DNA from: Calamus simplicifolius
Lineage: Eukaryota > Streptophyta > Magnoliopsida > Arecales > Arecaceae
DNA length: 64,000 nt
Reading direction: 5' to 3'
NCBI GenBank assembly: GCA_900491605.1
Contig: UESW01005003.1
Span: 187,764-251,763, forward strand
Part shown: one piece after another, positions 44,201 through 54,333 of the stretch
How positions within the stretch are numbered: position 1 is the stretch's first letter
Layout: every line of letters begins with the position of its first letter
Position numbers and translations under genes: made by a program
Notes under the pieces: generated by a model
Database searches by the model: none
Told to the model about the DNA's origin: nothing
Seen by the model: only the letters and a program-made list of their open reading frames with translations

Positions 44201-44524
44201 TTCTTTCAAAGATTCTCCTTCTTGCTGCTGCACGGAGAATAAGCTGTCTGCCACTCGAGGAATTTTTCGACAAGCGTCGAAATGAGCCAGAAAAGATCTC
44301 TCCAGTTGCCGAAAAGAGTCAATACTGCGTGAGGGCAGATGAGAATACCAAACACGGGCCGCCTTACGGAGGGTGGCCGGGAAGGCAACACACAAGAGGG
44401 CATCCGTCGCTCCTTGGACCTGCATGATAGCTTTATAGCTCTCCAGATGATCTAGGGGATCAGTGGTACCGTCATAGGGGTCCAATTGAGGAAATCGAAA
44501 TCTCCTTGGAATGGACTCTTCCAT
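41237..44524 (-). pseudogene. Gag-protease-RT-RNase H polyprotein of element D (premature stop)
   Basis: A 1,095-codon open stretch of the Tat polyprotein. Domains in order: capsid (PQLDPYDGTTDPLDHLESYK, residues about 12-170); zinc-knuckle-like CRFHRDYGHDTEEC (about 250); aspartic protease (LIDSGSSANVL, about 370); reverse transcriptase (CIDYTDLNKACPKDSFPLPR, MPFGLKNAGATYQRLM, catalytic YVDD); RNase H (YSKTEKVIFALFVSARRLRP); and the start of a second RNase H (LHVDGASNSQGSGVGLIL, TNNQAEYEALL). The frame ends in TGA at 41239-41237 inside the second RNase H. The next codons (AFTDSQLIFAHVAGEY) continue the domain, so this is a single nonsense change, compatible with CGA to TGA by cytosine deamination. 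The true gag start lies further upstream in other frames. Confidence 0.92.
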
Positions 44525-45156
44525 AACCCGCCGAGTAAGAGGGGGGCGGTGTCGTAATCCGACCCCGGCTGATTATTGATCCTTTGACTAAGTTCCTCCA
44601 GCCTGCGATCTTGCTCTTCAAGACGCTTTTCCATTCTATCAGTCATACGTCCTCCGGCTGGTTCAGGGGAACTGGAAGGAGACTGACGACGCCACCGGCA
44701 GTGCTCTATATAAGGTTCCTTCCCCCGTCGTCGCCCGACTGGTGGGCTGCTAGGGGAACGGGTCAAAGAGTGCGAACCATCGTGGGAGCCTTGGGAGCGC
44801 TGCCCTCATGGGGAATAAGGGCGGAGAGGCTTTGTCAGAGGGGATCTCCCTCGAGCTGATTGTCGGCTGACAGGAGTAGCCGACCTAGGCAACAGAGGCG
44901 GCTCGAGCCGTTGCTGGGCTCCTCTAGAGTGCTGCTCTTGCATCTGTTGAACCATCCCAACGAGAGTTTGGACTTGTTGGGTGAGGATCAACAGTGGATC
45001 TTGAGGAATAGCTGGAGCCGGCAGCGGTGAAGAAGGAACCGGAGGGTTCGATTTCACTGGCTCAGAAGAGCCAAGAGTTTTGAGATCATGATTGGGAGGC
45101 GAGAGATGCCCCCCAGACCAATCAGAGGGATCTTCTTCCAGAGATCTAGAGCTCAT
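44525..45156 (-). pseudogene. N-terminal gag segment of element D, frameshifted
   Basis: The probable gag start is the ATG at 45156 (MSSRSLEEDPSDWSGGH). A coiled-coil-like segment LTQQVQTLVGMVQQMQEQ follows, similar to the gag start in element C. The reading continues in a shifted frame at 44766-44540 (RMTDRMEKRLEEQDRRLEEL) and changes again near 44530 into the long ORF. At least two frameshifts separate these pieces. Confidence 0.7.
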
Positions 45157-45200
45157 GTTCGCGGAACCGTAGAACAGGTATTACTCACTGCTCCGACGAT

Positions 45201-45224
45201 GGTCCCCTTCCTGGCGCGCCAATC
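45201..45224 (-). promoter_or_regulatory. Primer-binding site of element D
   Basis: Directly inside the 5' LTR the minus strand reads ATTGGCGCGCCAGGAAGGGG. The ATTGGCGCGCCA core is shared with element C. Confidence 0.7.
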
Positions 45225-46410
45225 TGTTGATGCTGGATCACCATATTTCTTTCTTGTTATGAGATCTCTTTCTGAAGGAAGAAGAAGGTCCCCTTACCGC
45301 ACTCTCCCCCCTCTCTCTTATCCTCTCCTTTTTCTCTTTTTTCATTTTTCTTTTTTTTTTTAGTTCAGGAGGTCCACGCGTAGGGTGAACATTCGTCCTC
45401 CATTCACCTCTGCTACGTGGTCATTCATCAATAATTAATAATAAAGGTATTAAGAAACTTGCTCACGAAGATAAGGGTTTTCATGATGACCTTGGTTATC
45501 CCAAGGGAATGTCAGGGTTAGTGGGGATGTCAGAGTCAGAGAAAAGGTATCTGGCTTTAAAATAGGAGTTCAGTATCTCCTTTTTCTAGATAAACGACGG
45601 TGTTTCAGTGTTTGTCTTATTCGAATCATTTAAAGCGTCATGATGCTTAATGATCCTCGGTTTCTGTTCGAATATGACGGTTTATCATGTTTAGTGGTTC
45701 TGATATAAGAATCATTCTAAAATTGGGGGCCGTCTAGGTCTAGGGGCCACTAGGACCAGGAGACCGCTTAGGACCGGGGGCCGCCCAGGACTAGGGGCCG
45801 TCCAGATCCTGGGGGGCCGTCCAGGATTAGGGGCCGTCCAGATCTTGGGAGGCCGCCCAGGAATAGGGGCCACCCAGATCTAGGGGCTGTCCAGGACTGG
45901 AGGCCGCCCGGACTCTGGGGGCCGCCTAGGACTGGGGGCCGCCCAGACTCTGAGGGCCGCCCAGGACTGGGGGCCGCCCAGACTCTGGGGGCCGTCCAGG
46001 ACTAGGGGCCGTCCAGAATTGGGGGCCGCCTAGGACTGGGGGCCGCCCAGACTCTAGGGCCGCCCAGGACTGGGGGCCGCCCAGACTCTGGGGGTCGTCC
46101 AGGACTAGGGGCCGTCCAGAACTGGGGTCGCCTAGGCTATGGGGGCTGCCTAGGACTGGGGGCCGCCTAGGATCTAGGAGTCACCTAGGAATAGGGGTCA
46201 TCCAGACTCTGGGGGCCGTCCAGACTCTGAGGGCCGCCCAGACTCTGGGGGTCGCCTAGGCCATGGGGGTCGTCTAGGGATAGGGGCCACCCAGACTCTG
46301 GGGGCCGTCCAGGACTGGGAGCCGTCCAAACTTTGGGGGCCGTCCAGGACTAGGGCTTTTTATTTTTTAACTATATTATTTACTAACTATTTTATTTATT
46401 ATCTATATTA
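45225..46410 (-). repeat. 5' LTR (right) of element D
   Basis: Begins TGTTGATGCTGGATCACC like the left copy and ends CTATATTA where the left ends CTATATCA. The internal GC-rich array is at 45724-46355. It is followed by the target duplication CATGG. Confidence 0.9.
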
Positions 46411-46440
46411 CATGGCTTTGTATCCATTTTTCTCTTTATC

Positions 46441-46686
46441 AATCACATGCATTGCACGTGTGAGACATTAATTACCAGCTAAATAGCAAGGAAGATATTA
46501 TTTTTAAAAAAAAATCTAGATCAATGAAAAATTACTTGTGCCCTTTTTTTTTTACACGGTCACAATCACATGCATTGCACGTGTGAGACATTAATTACCA
46601 ACTAAATAGCAAGGAAGATATTATTTTGTAAAAAAATCTAGATCAATGAAAAAAATTTTATTTTTTATTTTTATAGGCAAATGGTT
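46441..46686. repeat. Tandem duplication, about 123-bp unit
   Basis: Two nearly identical copies start AATCACATGCATTGCACGTG at 46441 and 46564. They share CTAAATAGCAAGGAAGATAT and TCTAGATCAATGAAAAA. The duplication lies just right of element D, upstream of FRS gene 2. Confidence 0.85.
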
Positions 46687-47580
46687 ATACTAGTCTAGTG
46701 CAAGTAATCCAGATATATTCGAATACAAAATTTATAATAAAATAGAAGAACAGAGGTCATCCATTCTTTATATTCTATAATTAACATGCTGAGTCACAAT
46801 AGTCACCGTTCAATTAGTCACCGTGTTGACTTGACGAAAAATTACTTGTTCCTCTTTATCAGAGAACAAAAAGGTGACAAAATGAAAAAATCCCAGCCGT
46901 CCGATTCATAGATTTCTTCTCAACCCGTCAACGGCTCCAGATGACTGGACTGGTGGCAGAGATGAGCCACCCGGCAACGGCCAACTTCCACTCTAAAATT
47001 CAACAATCCGTGCTCCTCTCCCTTCCCTTTAGCTATCCGAAGTCCCCGTTGGAATTTAAAAAATAACTCAATCTCCACCGTCTGATCTGTGGTATCATTC
47101 ACACCCCAATTATACCCATCGGTCATCGGCAATGGCAATGCCGATTCGAAATCTGGAAATTGGAACCGTGAATATATTACTCTGCAATTGGACGGTTAGG
47201 ATTCATAGATCGGGGAGCCTTCGGTTGCCGGCGCTGGATAGTTAAACTCCTGCAGGCGGATCACGTGGTAAAGTAATCGCGGCGGCCTCAGCGAGCGAGC
47301 TAGGGTTAGACCTCGCGCGCCCCCAAACTGAAGATCCTAAGGAATTTTTTTTTTTTTTTCGCGGAATTGTTGGAGAAAAGATCGAGAAGGACTGCGTTGG
47401 ATTCGGAGACCCGGAAAAATTCGATTTCTGGGTTTTCTCCACTCTCGATTGGTACGATTCTTTCCCATACTTTTCGTCTTTTTCTGTTCCATTCTGGTTT
47501 ATATTTCTGGTAGGTGATGATTCGAATTCTTTAGCTTTAGAGAAGAATTTGTCGTAAAGAAAGGTTTTTGGGTGAGATTT

Positions 47581-49689
47581 ATGGAGAACATCACAACCCT
47601 AACGCCATCGATGGGATTTGGAAGCCCCCACGAGGGGGAAGTGGAACCTCTGATCCCAATCCAACCCCAAGGAGAAGCCGTGGCCGTTGAATCGATGGTC
47701 CCTAGCTCCGGTGCCATGCTGCTTCCAGTCCCGCCGGAGGGTCCGGTGGGAGAGGAAGGGAGGGAGGCGGCGGCGGCGGCCGCCGGGGGATTGGAATCCC
47801 CGGCAGGACCCTCTGGAGATTCCGAGGAGCCGCGCCTCGGGATGGAGTTCGACTCCCCTGACGCTGCCCGGACATTCTACTCGGCCTACGCGGAGCGCGT
47901 CGGCTTTCGGATTCGCAACAGCAAGTCCTTCACCTCCCGAGTCGATGACACTGTGATCATGAGGCGGTTCGTGTGTTCAAAGCAGGGCCGGCCGACGAAA
48001 AAGGACCCCTTTGACCTCACCAAGAAGCGCCGCAACAGGCCGTCGTCGCGTGAGGGTTGCAAGGCCATGCTTCAGGTCAACCGTCGTGACAATGGCCGGT
48101 GGACGGTATCAAGGTGCGTGCTTGGGCACTGTCACGGTCTCGGAATTGCCCCCAAACCGTCCCCTGCTGTCCAGAAGAAGCTCGCCAAGAAGCCATGGGA
48201 GCTCATTCTGAGCCCGCCTTCGGAAACCCAGCAAAATGGACTGGGGCCTGGAGGGGGTGTAGCCCAGAGCCTCTTGGAATATTTCAAACGAATGCAGGCA
48301 GAGAATCCTGCATTCTTTTACGCAATTCAAGTTGACCGGAATAATTGTGTAGCCAATGTGTTCTGGGCTGACGCAAGGGCAAGGATGGCGTACAGCTACT
48401 TCGGTGATGCAATCACGTTTGACATGACATGCAAAAAGAATAAGCGCGTGGTGCCGTTTGCAACATTCACCGGTGTGAACCATCATAGGCAGCTCATCGT
48501 GTTCGGGTGTGCTTTCATGACCGATGAGAGCGAAGCTTCATTTACTTGGCTTTTCGAGACATGGCTTGCGCTGATGAGTGGACGCCGGCCTGTATCACTT
48601 ACCACTGCTTACAATGATGCCATGGATGCTGCTGCTGCAAAGGTATTCCCCAATGCCCGGCATCGTTTCTGCAAGAGGGACATCTTTCACAAGTGCAAGG
48701 AGAAGCTGTCCAATGTCTATTTGGCCCATCCTTCGTTTAAAGCTGAGTTCAAGAAATGTGTAAATGATTCTGAAAGTATTGAAGAGTTTGAGTCATGCTG
48801 GAAGTTAATAATGGATAGGTACAATTTGGAGGAGAATATGTGGTGGCAATCTTTATATGATATTCGTCATAAATGGGTTCCAGCGTATGCCAAAAGCACG
48901 TTCTTCGCTGAGCTGTCTGGGGCTCCAAAATTGGAAACCATGCACAAGTTCTTCCAGAGGCACTCTATCACAACGACCACTTTGCGTGATTTAGTCACTC
49001 AGTTTGATAAGGCCATGGCAGGACAGTATGAGAAGGAAATCCAAGCAGACTTTGCTACCATTCATACTAGGCCAGTTCTGAAGACTCCATCTCCATTGGA
49101 GAAACAAGCATCGGAAATATACACAAAAACCATATTTGACTTCCTTCAGGAGGAACTTGTCGAGGCTTCAGGTTTCTTGGTGGACAAAATCGAGGATAGG
49201 GTGGTGAGCAAGTTCCGTGTGACAAAAGTTGATGATGCTAATAAAGTTTACATGGTCAATTATAATGCTTCTGAAAAAAGCATAAGCTGTAGCTGCTGCA
49301 AGTTTGAGTTCTCAGGTATTTTATGCAGGCATGCGTTCAGAGTCTCGACAGTTGTTGGTATACTTACATTTCCAGAAGGTTATATTTTGAGACGCTGGAC
49401 CAGGAATGCCAAGAGTAATATCTTGTCTTATGATCATTGTGGCCTTCAAACTAGTTGTCATAAAGCTGTGACATGGCGTTGCAATGATCTCTGCCGTGAT
49501 GCCATTAGATTTGCAGAAGAGGGGGCCACATCTGCAGTGATCTATAAATTCGCAAAGGGGGCATTGCAAAAGGCTTTTTCAGAAGTTCTTGCTGCAAAAA
49601 AGGGTTCACCATTTAATGGAACAAGGTATGATGACCCTAACTGCAGCTCAATCAATTTCAGATCATATTTTTTTCTTTGTTGTTGCTAA
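47581..49689 (+). CDS. FAR1-related sequence (FRS) protein 2
   Basis: Second FAR1/FHY3-type gene, paralogous to the one at 25906. From the ATG at 47581 the frame runs 702 codons. A Pro/Ala-rich N-terminus with an Ala run is followed by the FAR1 DNA-binding domain (about residues 87-185: GMEFDSPDAARTFYSAYAER, RPSSREGCKAML). The MULE core has FYAIQVDRNN, AITFDMTCKKNKRVVPFATF and FTGVNHHRQLIVFG. The SWIM zinc finger is at about residue 568 (CSCCKFEFSGILCRH). Where gene 1 has FVSDHC, this copy has LTTAYND, so the second acidic residue of the transposase triad seems displaced or lost. That fits a DNA-binding regulator rather than an active transposase. The coding exon probably ends at 49625 (AAG/GTATGA donor). 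The 5' third is clearly GC-rich, the 3' part is not. No breaks seen. Confidence 0.9.
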   Translation: MENITTLTPSMGFGSPHEGEVEPLIPIQPQGEAVAVESMVPSSGAMLLPVPPEGPVGEEGREAAAAAAGGLESPAGPSGDSEEPRLGMEFDSPDAARTFYSAYAERVGFRIRNSKSFTSRVDDTVIMRRFVCSKQGRPTKKDPFDLTKKRRNRPSSREGCKAMLQVNRRDNGRWTVSRCVLGHCHGLGIAPKPSPAVQKKLAKKPWELILSPPSETQQNGLGPGGGVAQSLLEYFKRMQAENPAFFYAIQVDRNNCVANVFWADARARMAYSYFGDAITFDMTCKKNKRVVPFATFTGVNHHRQLIVFGCAFMTDESEASFTWLFETWLALMSGRRPVSLTTAYNDAMDAAAAKVFPNARHRFCKRDIFHKCKEKLSNVYLAHPSFKAEFKKCVNDSESIEEFESCWKLIMDRYNLEENMWWQSLYDIRHKWVPAYAKSTFFAELSGAPKLETMHKFFQRHSITTTTLRDLVTQFDKAMAGQYEKEIQADFATIHTRPVLKTPSPLEKQASEIYTKTIFDFLQEELVEASGFLVDKIEDRVVSKFRVTKVDDANKVYMVNYNASEKSISCSCCKFEFSGILCRHAFRVSTVVGILTFPEGYILRRWTRNAKSNILSYDHCGLQTSCHKAVTWRCNDLCRDAIRFAEEGATSAVIYKFAKGALQKAFSEVLAAKKGSPFNGTRYDDPNCSSINFRSYFFLCCC

Positions 49690-52600
49690 CTTCTGATAAA
49701 TTGTCATTGAATTCAAATGATCCTTTATTGCCTTTTCTGAACAATATTTAAAAGCAATGAATTTTTCTTGCTTTAATTTGTTCATACAATCTTCAAGTGT
49801 TTGGCTTGTGATTCAATTTTTAAGCAATGGTTGTATTGAGTTAGCAACAAGTAATTTTTGGTGAATGCCCTCCAACAGCTGATGGATGGGGCTGTTATGA
49901 GATAGGTGTTGGAAGTTGCCAAATCTGTCTGTAAATTCTTTTTATTTCAGCGAGTTTTATATGTAAAGTTATGGTCAACTGGATGCTCATTGCTTATGTT
50001 CATTTTGAAAATTTGCTTCAGGTAGATGAGACCATTGATTCAATGCTTATTGAGAAAAAGACAGTTTCTAAGGGTGATCTATTTATTTTTGAAGACACTT
50101 GAATACCACAATTGGCCATGCCGCAGTTTAAAATTGTAAGAATCATTCCCAAGTTTTCTGAGTTCTAACCCTGTCACGTATTAAATTACATGTCATGTGC
50201 ACTTACCTTCCTGTCTTTATATTTTGTCATCATCTTTCTTTTCAGGTGAAATAAACATTTTCTTTCTAAGAGTAAATATTTTGTCTGTATATTATGTACT
50301 TTTTTACTTTGATACTTGCATGATAAGATTGTTGACTCTAATCACTTAGTTATATATTCATTTGTTGATGATTTATGAAGATCTTGATTTTTAGGAGATA
50401 ATGCAATTAGTAGTAAACAGCAGAACATGCACTTAAGTAGCTAATATCATGAATAAGCAACCATATTTGTATGTGGCTCCATGTGTCGCACATGAAGAAT
50501 CATGCACTTCAATCAAAAGAAAGGAAAGCAAAAATAATTGACTTCACAGTTAGAATAACACTTTGGCTCGTAAGCAACTTAAATATGGAATATGAACCTA
50601 TTAAGGAGGTAGATGAACCATAGGAAGCTTGCAAGCATATGCACTTGCTGAAGGGCATGTAACTCTGGAAAACCTTGTGAGCTGCAATGTTCAAGTCAAA
50701 GCATTGTTTATTCTGAAGGGTGCACTTTAGAAGTAATTGGCTTTGAATTCTAAGTACAGGGAAGCTGGTGTTGAATTAACATGTATTGCTCTGCATAATG
50801 ACTGCAGTTATTGTGGGCATGCTGTAGATTATTTAGCCGGTTGTCAAGGTGTTGAGAAAATTTGATGGGGATGAATAGTCTGATATGGGGCAGCTTTAAG
50901 TTGTGACAGACTGGACTTAGCTTGCAACTTGAATGTTTTCTCTTATACATATATTTTCTATCATACCATATGTAATGAAGGACTGTCAAGAGGCAGGATG
51001 AGAGATGCTTCAGGATACATGAAGTTGCTTAGAAAATCAAATCCTTTGAAGTGTTCTTTCTTGTGTTTAACAGTTCATAGTAAAATAAATTGCTACTGAA
51101 TTGACTGCAAGTACCTACTTTAGTCCCTTAAATCTGTATGTATTAGACGCATGCTGAAAAAACACACACGACTGATTTATGATTTTGAGAAATTGAAGTT
51201 ATGACCATACAAATCAGTCCACACATCCTAAAGCAGTCAAACCATGGAATACTCAGTTTTTCAGCTGGGGTTACAATAGACATTTTGCTTATCTTGATAC
51301 TGATCAAGGAGAGGTATCAACTCTCAAAAATCTTGGTTAGAATTGTTTTGATTTATGTACATTTTGAAACATGCCCCTAGTCAGTAAATGTTACTTGGAC
51401 ATGTACATAGTTGAGCTGGACTTGGTGCTTATCTGAGTGTCTGATTCGGCAAGAGAGGAAATGAGAGGTACTGGCAGATGCACACACGCACGCGCATGCA
51501 AAAGATGCTGCATGGTATAATTGTTATATATGGCTAGCCATTAATATTTTTTTTCATGACAATTTTTATCTCTGGCTTCTTCAAGTATGTATCACATTGA
51601 CTTGGCAAATTAGGAACTCGCAATGTATTGTCATTGTTGCAACTAGAACAGTTCACGTACCCGCCAAAATATCTCTTTGCATTGGATAACCTTGTACACA
51701 TGGAATTCACTTGTGTATCCCTGTTTATTACTATTTGGCCCTATTAGTGGCCGCAGAAGCTGTATCATCTTGAAGATACCATGCTCTTTGTTCAGGAGCA
51801 GCTAAGTAGTGAACTAGGACTACTCATTTTCCTTGACAAATGCAACTTAATGAACCATGACATTGTTCCGTATTTTAACTAGTAAACAATGATGGCTGTA
51901 CTTATTCCAGTGCATCTTGCATTTATTACAAACATAGTCTTTCATAATAATGCAGAAACACTCTCTGAGTTTATAACAATCATGATGTGTTGGCTAAATT
52001 TGCCCTGTTATTGCAGCATCTTGACTTCTTTGGGAGGAGGTGGGGGGTATTTATTGATGTCTTTACGTTTGATGTCCTTGGTGCCCATTTTGATGCCGCT
52101 CTTTGTTTGAAGGAACGGAAGAATCAGTAGTTCTTGAAGCTTGCAAACCTCAGTTTTGTTCACATCGTGCTCCATCAGGTTCAGGCAGAGGCCTAACATT
52201 CTAATGTTAAAATACTAATAGTTTCATACTACTGCTAAAGGATACTGGTAGACCAGCAAAATACCTATATCTGGTTATCAGGAAGCAGTGAGCCATCAGT
52301 TTTCATGTCTAATGGAGATGTTAGATAGTATGGCATGTGCCCTAACATAACATATAATTGTGGATTAGCTTCTCATTCTATTAATCATATTGTTTGTTTG
52401 GAATTTTAGTTCACTTGTGAACTTGTACAGGGTTATAGATTGGTTTTGTGTAGAGTTCCTGATCTGAATAACAGAATTTGTTGGATTTTGTGGTGATGAA
52501 GCTCTCATTGGCTAAGAAAATAATTGTGGTTTTATTTTGTTGTAAGGAGCAGTGTAGTTTGCTGGGTTCAGGGTCTGTCTGGTAATATAAGAATGCTGGC

Positions 52601-53192
52601 TGCCTCAAGCAGGACATTAATGTTGATAAGATAATCTGTTGCCTATGTAGTTAAAGAACTTTTCCCTTATACGTATTAGTCACTCCTTGATATTCAAATT
52701 AAATCCCTGTCGACTAAGATGGTATTACAATTCAATATTATTTTCCATATATGTGTCCTATTGGAGAATATTTTCTCCTGATTTGTTTTCTGATGGAATG
52801 GGACAGATCTGAGATGGCACAGTGAAGCCAGTCCTGCAAAATCCGGTCAATTTTCCCTGGGTAGCCTAGTGTGATGGGTAGGTCTTAATCTTTCCTACTG
52901 CAGAACCTGATACAGCAGAGCAATAAGAGAGCTGTACATTATCTATGTAATTTTTTTTGTTTGAGATATCTTTGTTACTTGAGAATTCCCCTCTTGTAAT
53001 TTATTCATTTGTTGTAAAGCTGCTGCTTTATTTTCATCATTTCCATTTTCGCCTGCTTGTTTATGGGGACAAGGCAATGCATGCTGGAACAAAATATTTC
53101 CAAGATCTTCAACCCTGAACCATGACATGAAATAGGCAGAGTTGAAATGTACAATTTCTCTATCATAGTTCTTGTTGCTGCCAAATTACTTC
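49690..53192. other. Downstream region of FRS gene 2, no further gene recognised
   Basis: Probably the 3' intron(s) and 3' UTR of FRS gene 2 and then intergenic DNA. Possible acceptors occur near 49950 and 50021, and either would give a stop within a few codons. The short frames on both strands have no family signature. Confidence 0.45.
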
Positions 53193-53806
53193 TGAGCTTT
53201 GAGCAAGAGAAGGGCTTTGTGGGTCTTCGGAAGGTTGACAAGACCACATTCTTTAGTCAAAAACCTACTAAAAAAGTCTCAGATCGATGGTTTCCGGCGG
53301 AAACCCTTCGACGTTCAAGTTAGCGATTTGGAGAACATGGATTAAGATGATATAGTAAAGATTGAGTCCTCCCTCACTGTGAGTCAGGATCCTTATATAC
53401 CTATTCGGGAGTTCCTCTTACCCATCGCAGATAACCGTTGAATCCCATCTTCCGCTAGGATCGGCTTCGTAAGCGGTAGGTGGGTACATAGTTTGTAAAG
53501 TGCGCGCCGTAAATATCGATAACTGCATATAATATATCGGTAACCGTCCATGATCTTGGCAAGAGTGGTGAGCGAGCTACGCGGCAATCTGGTATTTTAA
53601 ATCACTGGGTCCAATATTCGAAGTTGGTTCCACGACTATAGGTTGAGAGCATGCGAAGCGAGACTCGAAGCTGAGGTTGAAAACAGGCCGAGCCGAGATG
53701 GGACTCGATGTCGAGGCGATGCTGGGACTAGTTGTCAAATTATTACTGAGCTTCGAGAACTGTGCGGACTACTACTCTGTCGCCTGGGGAGTGATCAGTC
53801 ATATCA
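53193..53806 (-). repeat. 3' LTR of Tat element E
   Basis: The right end (CATATCA at 53800-53806) next to a pyrimidine-rich tract is firm. The left end at TGAGCTTTGAG is my best estimate from alignment to the reverse of the element A LTR. The minus strand has a TATA box (TATATAAGGATCC) at about 53399-53387. It lacks the large array seen in LTR A and is therefore shorter (about 614 against 1,000 bp). Confidence 0.6.
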
Positions 53807-54132
53807 GATGCTTCTCCTGCCCCTAAGATAGATAGGCGTACAGTCACCAGCGAAAGGGGTGTTATATCACCCAGCACTGATCTTCGTGCACCAGCGGCTG
53901 CCAAGAGGACACGTGTTCCAAGGGCTGTGCTTCTTTGGCGGGACGTTGGATGCAATGACACCATCGCCTCGTCCGTTCTGACTACTGAGATTAGGGGATT
54001 CGCCATGGTTACGGAACTGCGAAAAGGGGGGCATCATCATTGTGGTGAGGTCATCGCCATCCTGTCACTGGGGGTACCCCTCGCGTTCTGCGTTCCGAGT
54101 GGTTGCCGCAATGATTGCCAGTCGTAAGCGGG

Positions 54133-54200
54133 CACGTGGCCAAATCGACTTGGGCGGGACAATTCGAAATGACGAGACTATAAAAGGGGGTCGTCCCTGA
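54133..54200 (+). promoter_or_regulatory. Putative promoter of aORF E (G-box, TATA, start motif)
   Basis: A perfect G-box (CACGTG at 54133-54138 in GGCACGTGGCC) is followed 41 bp later by TATAAAAG (54179-54186) and GGGGGTCGTCCC. The aORF ATG at 54334 is 155 bp downstream of the TATA. The order and spacing match elements A and D. Confidence 0.6.
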
Positions 54201-54333
54201 CTTGAGCCGCCTTCATTACCTTTGCTTTCTTCCTCCCTCCGACCCTGCTCGAGTCTGTTCATCTTCCACCACCTGACTCTTCGTCCCCGATTCTCAGTTC
54301 CGAATCTTTCAGGTTAGTTCCATTCCAGCTCCC

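Larger units (their letters stand above)
34804..46410 (-). mobile_element. Element D: complete Tat-clade Ty3/gypsy retrotransposon
   Basis: A full-length 11.6-kb element in minus orientation with the 5-bp target duplication CATGG (34799-34803 and 46411-46415). LTRs are 34804-35972 and 45225-46410. Order on the minus strand: 5' LTR, primer-binding site, gag, protease, RT, RNase H, second RNase H, integrase, 113-bp repeat array, antisense gene (plus strand), purine tract, 3' LTR. The antisense ORF and the extra RNase H are marks of the Tat clade (Grande/RIRE2/Retand type). In about 340 bp of non-repetitive LTR I counted roughly 8 substitutions and 1 indel, so the insertion is fairly young. The coding part carries a stop and a few frameshifts. 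Confidence 0.93.
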
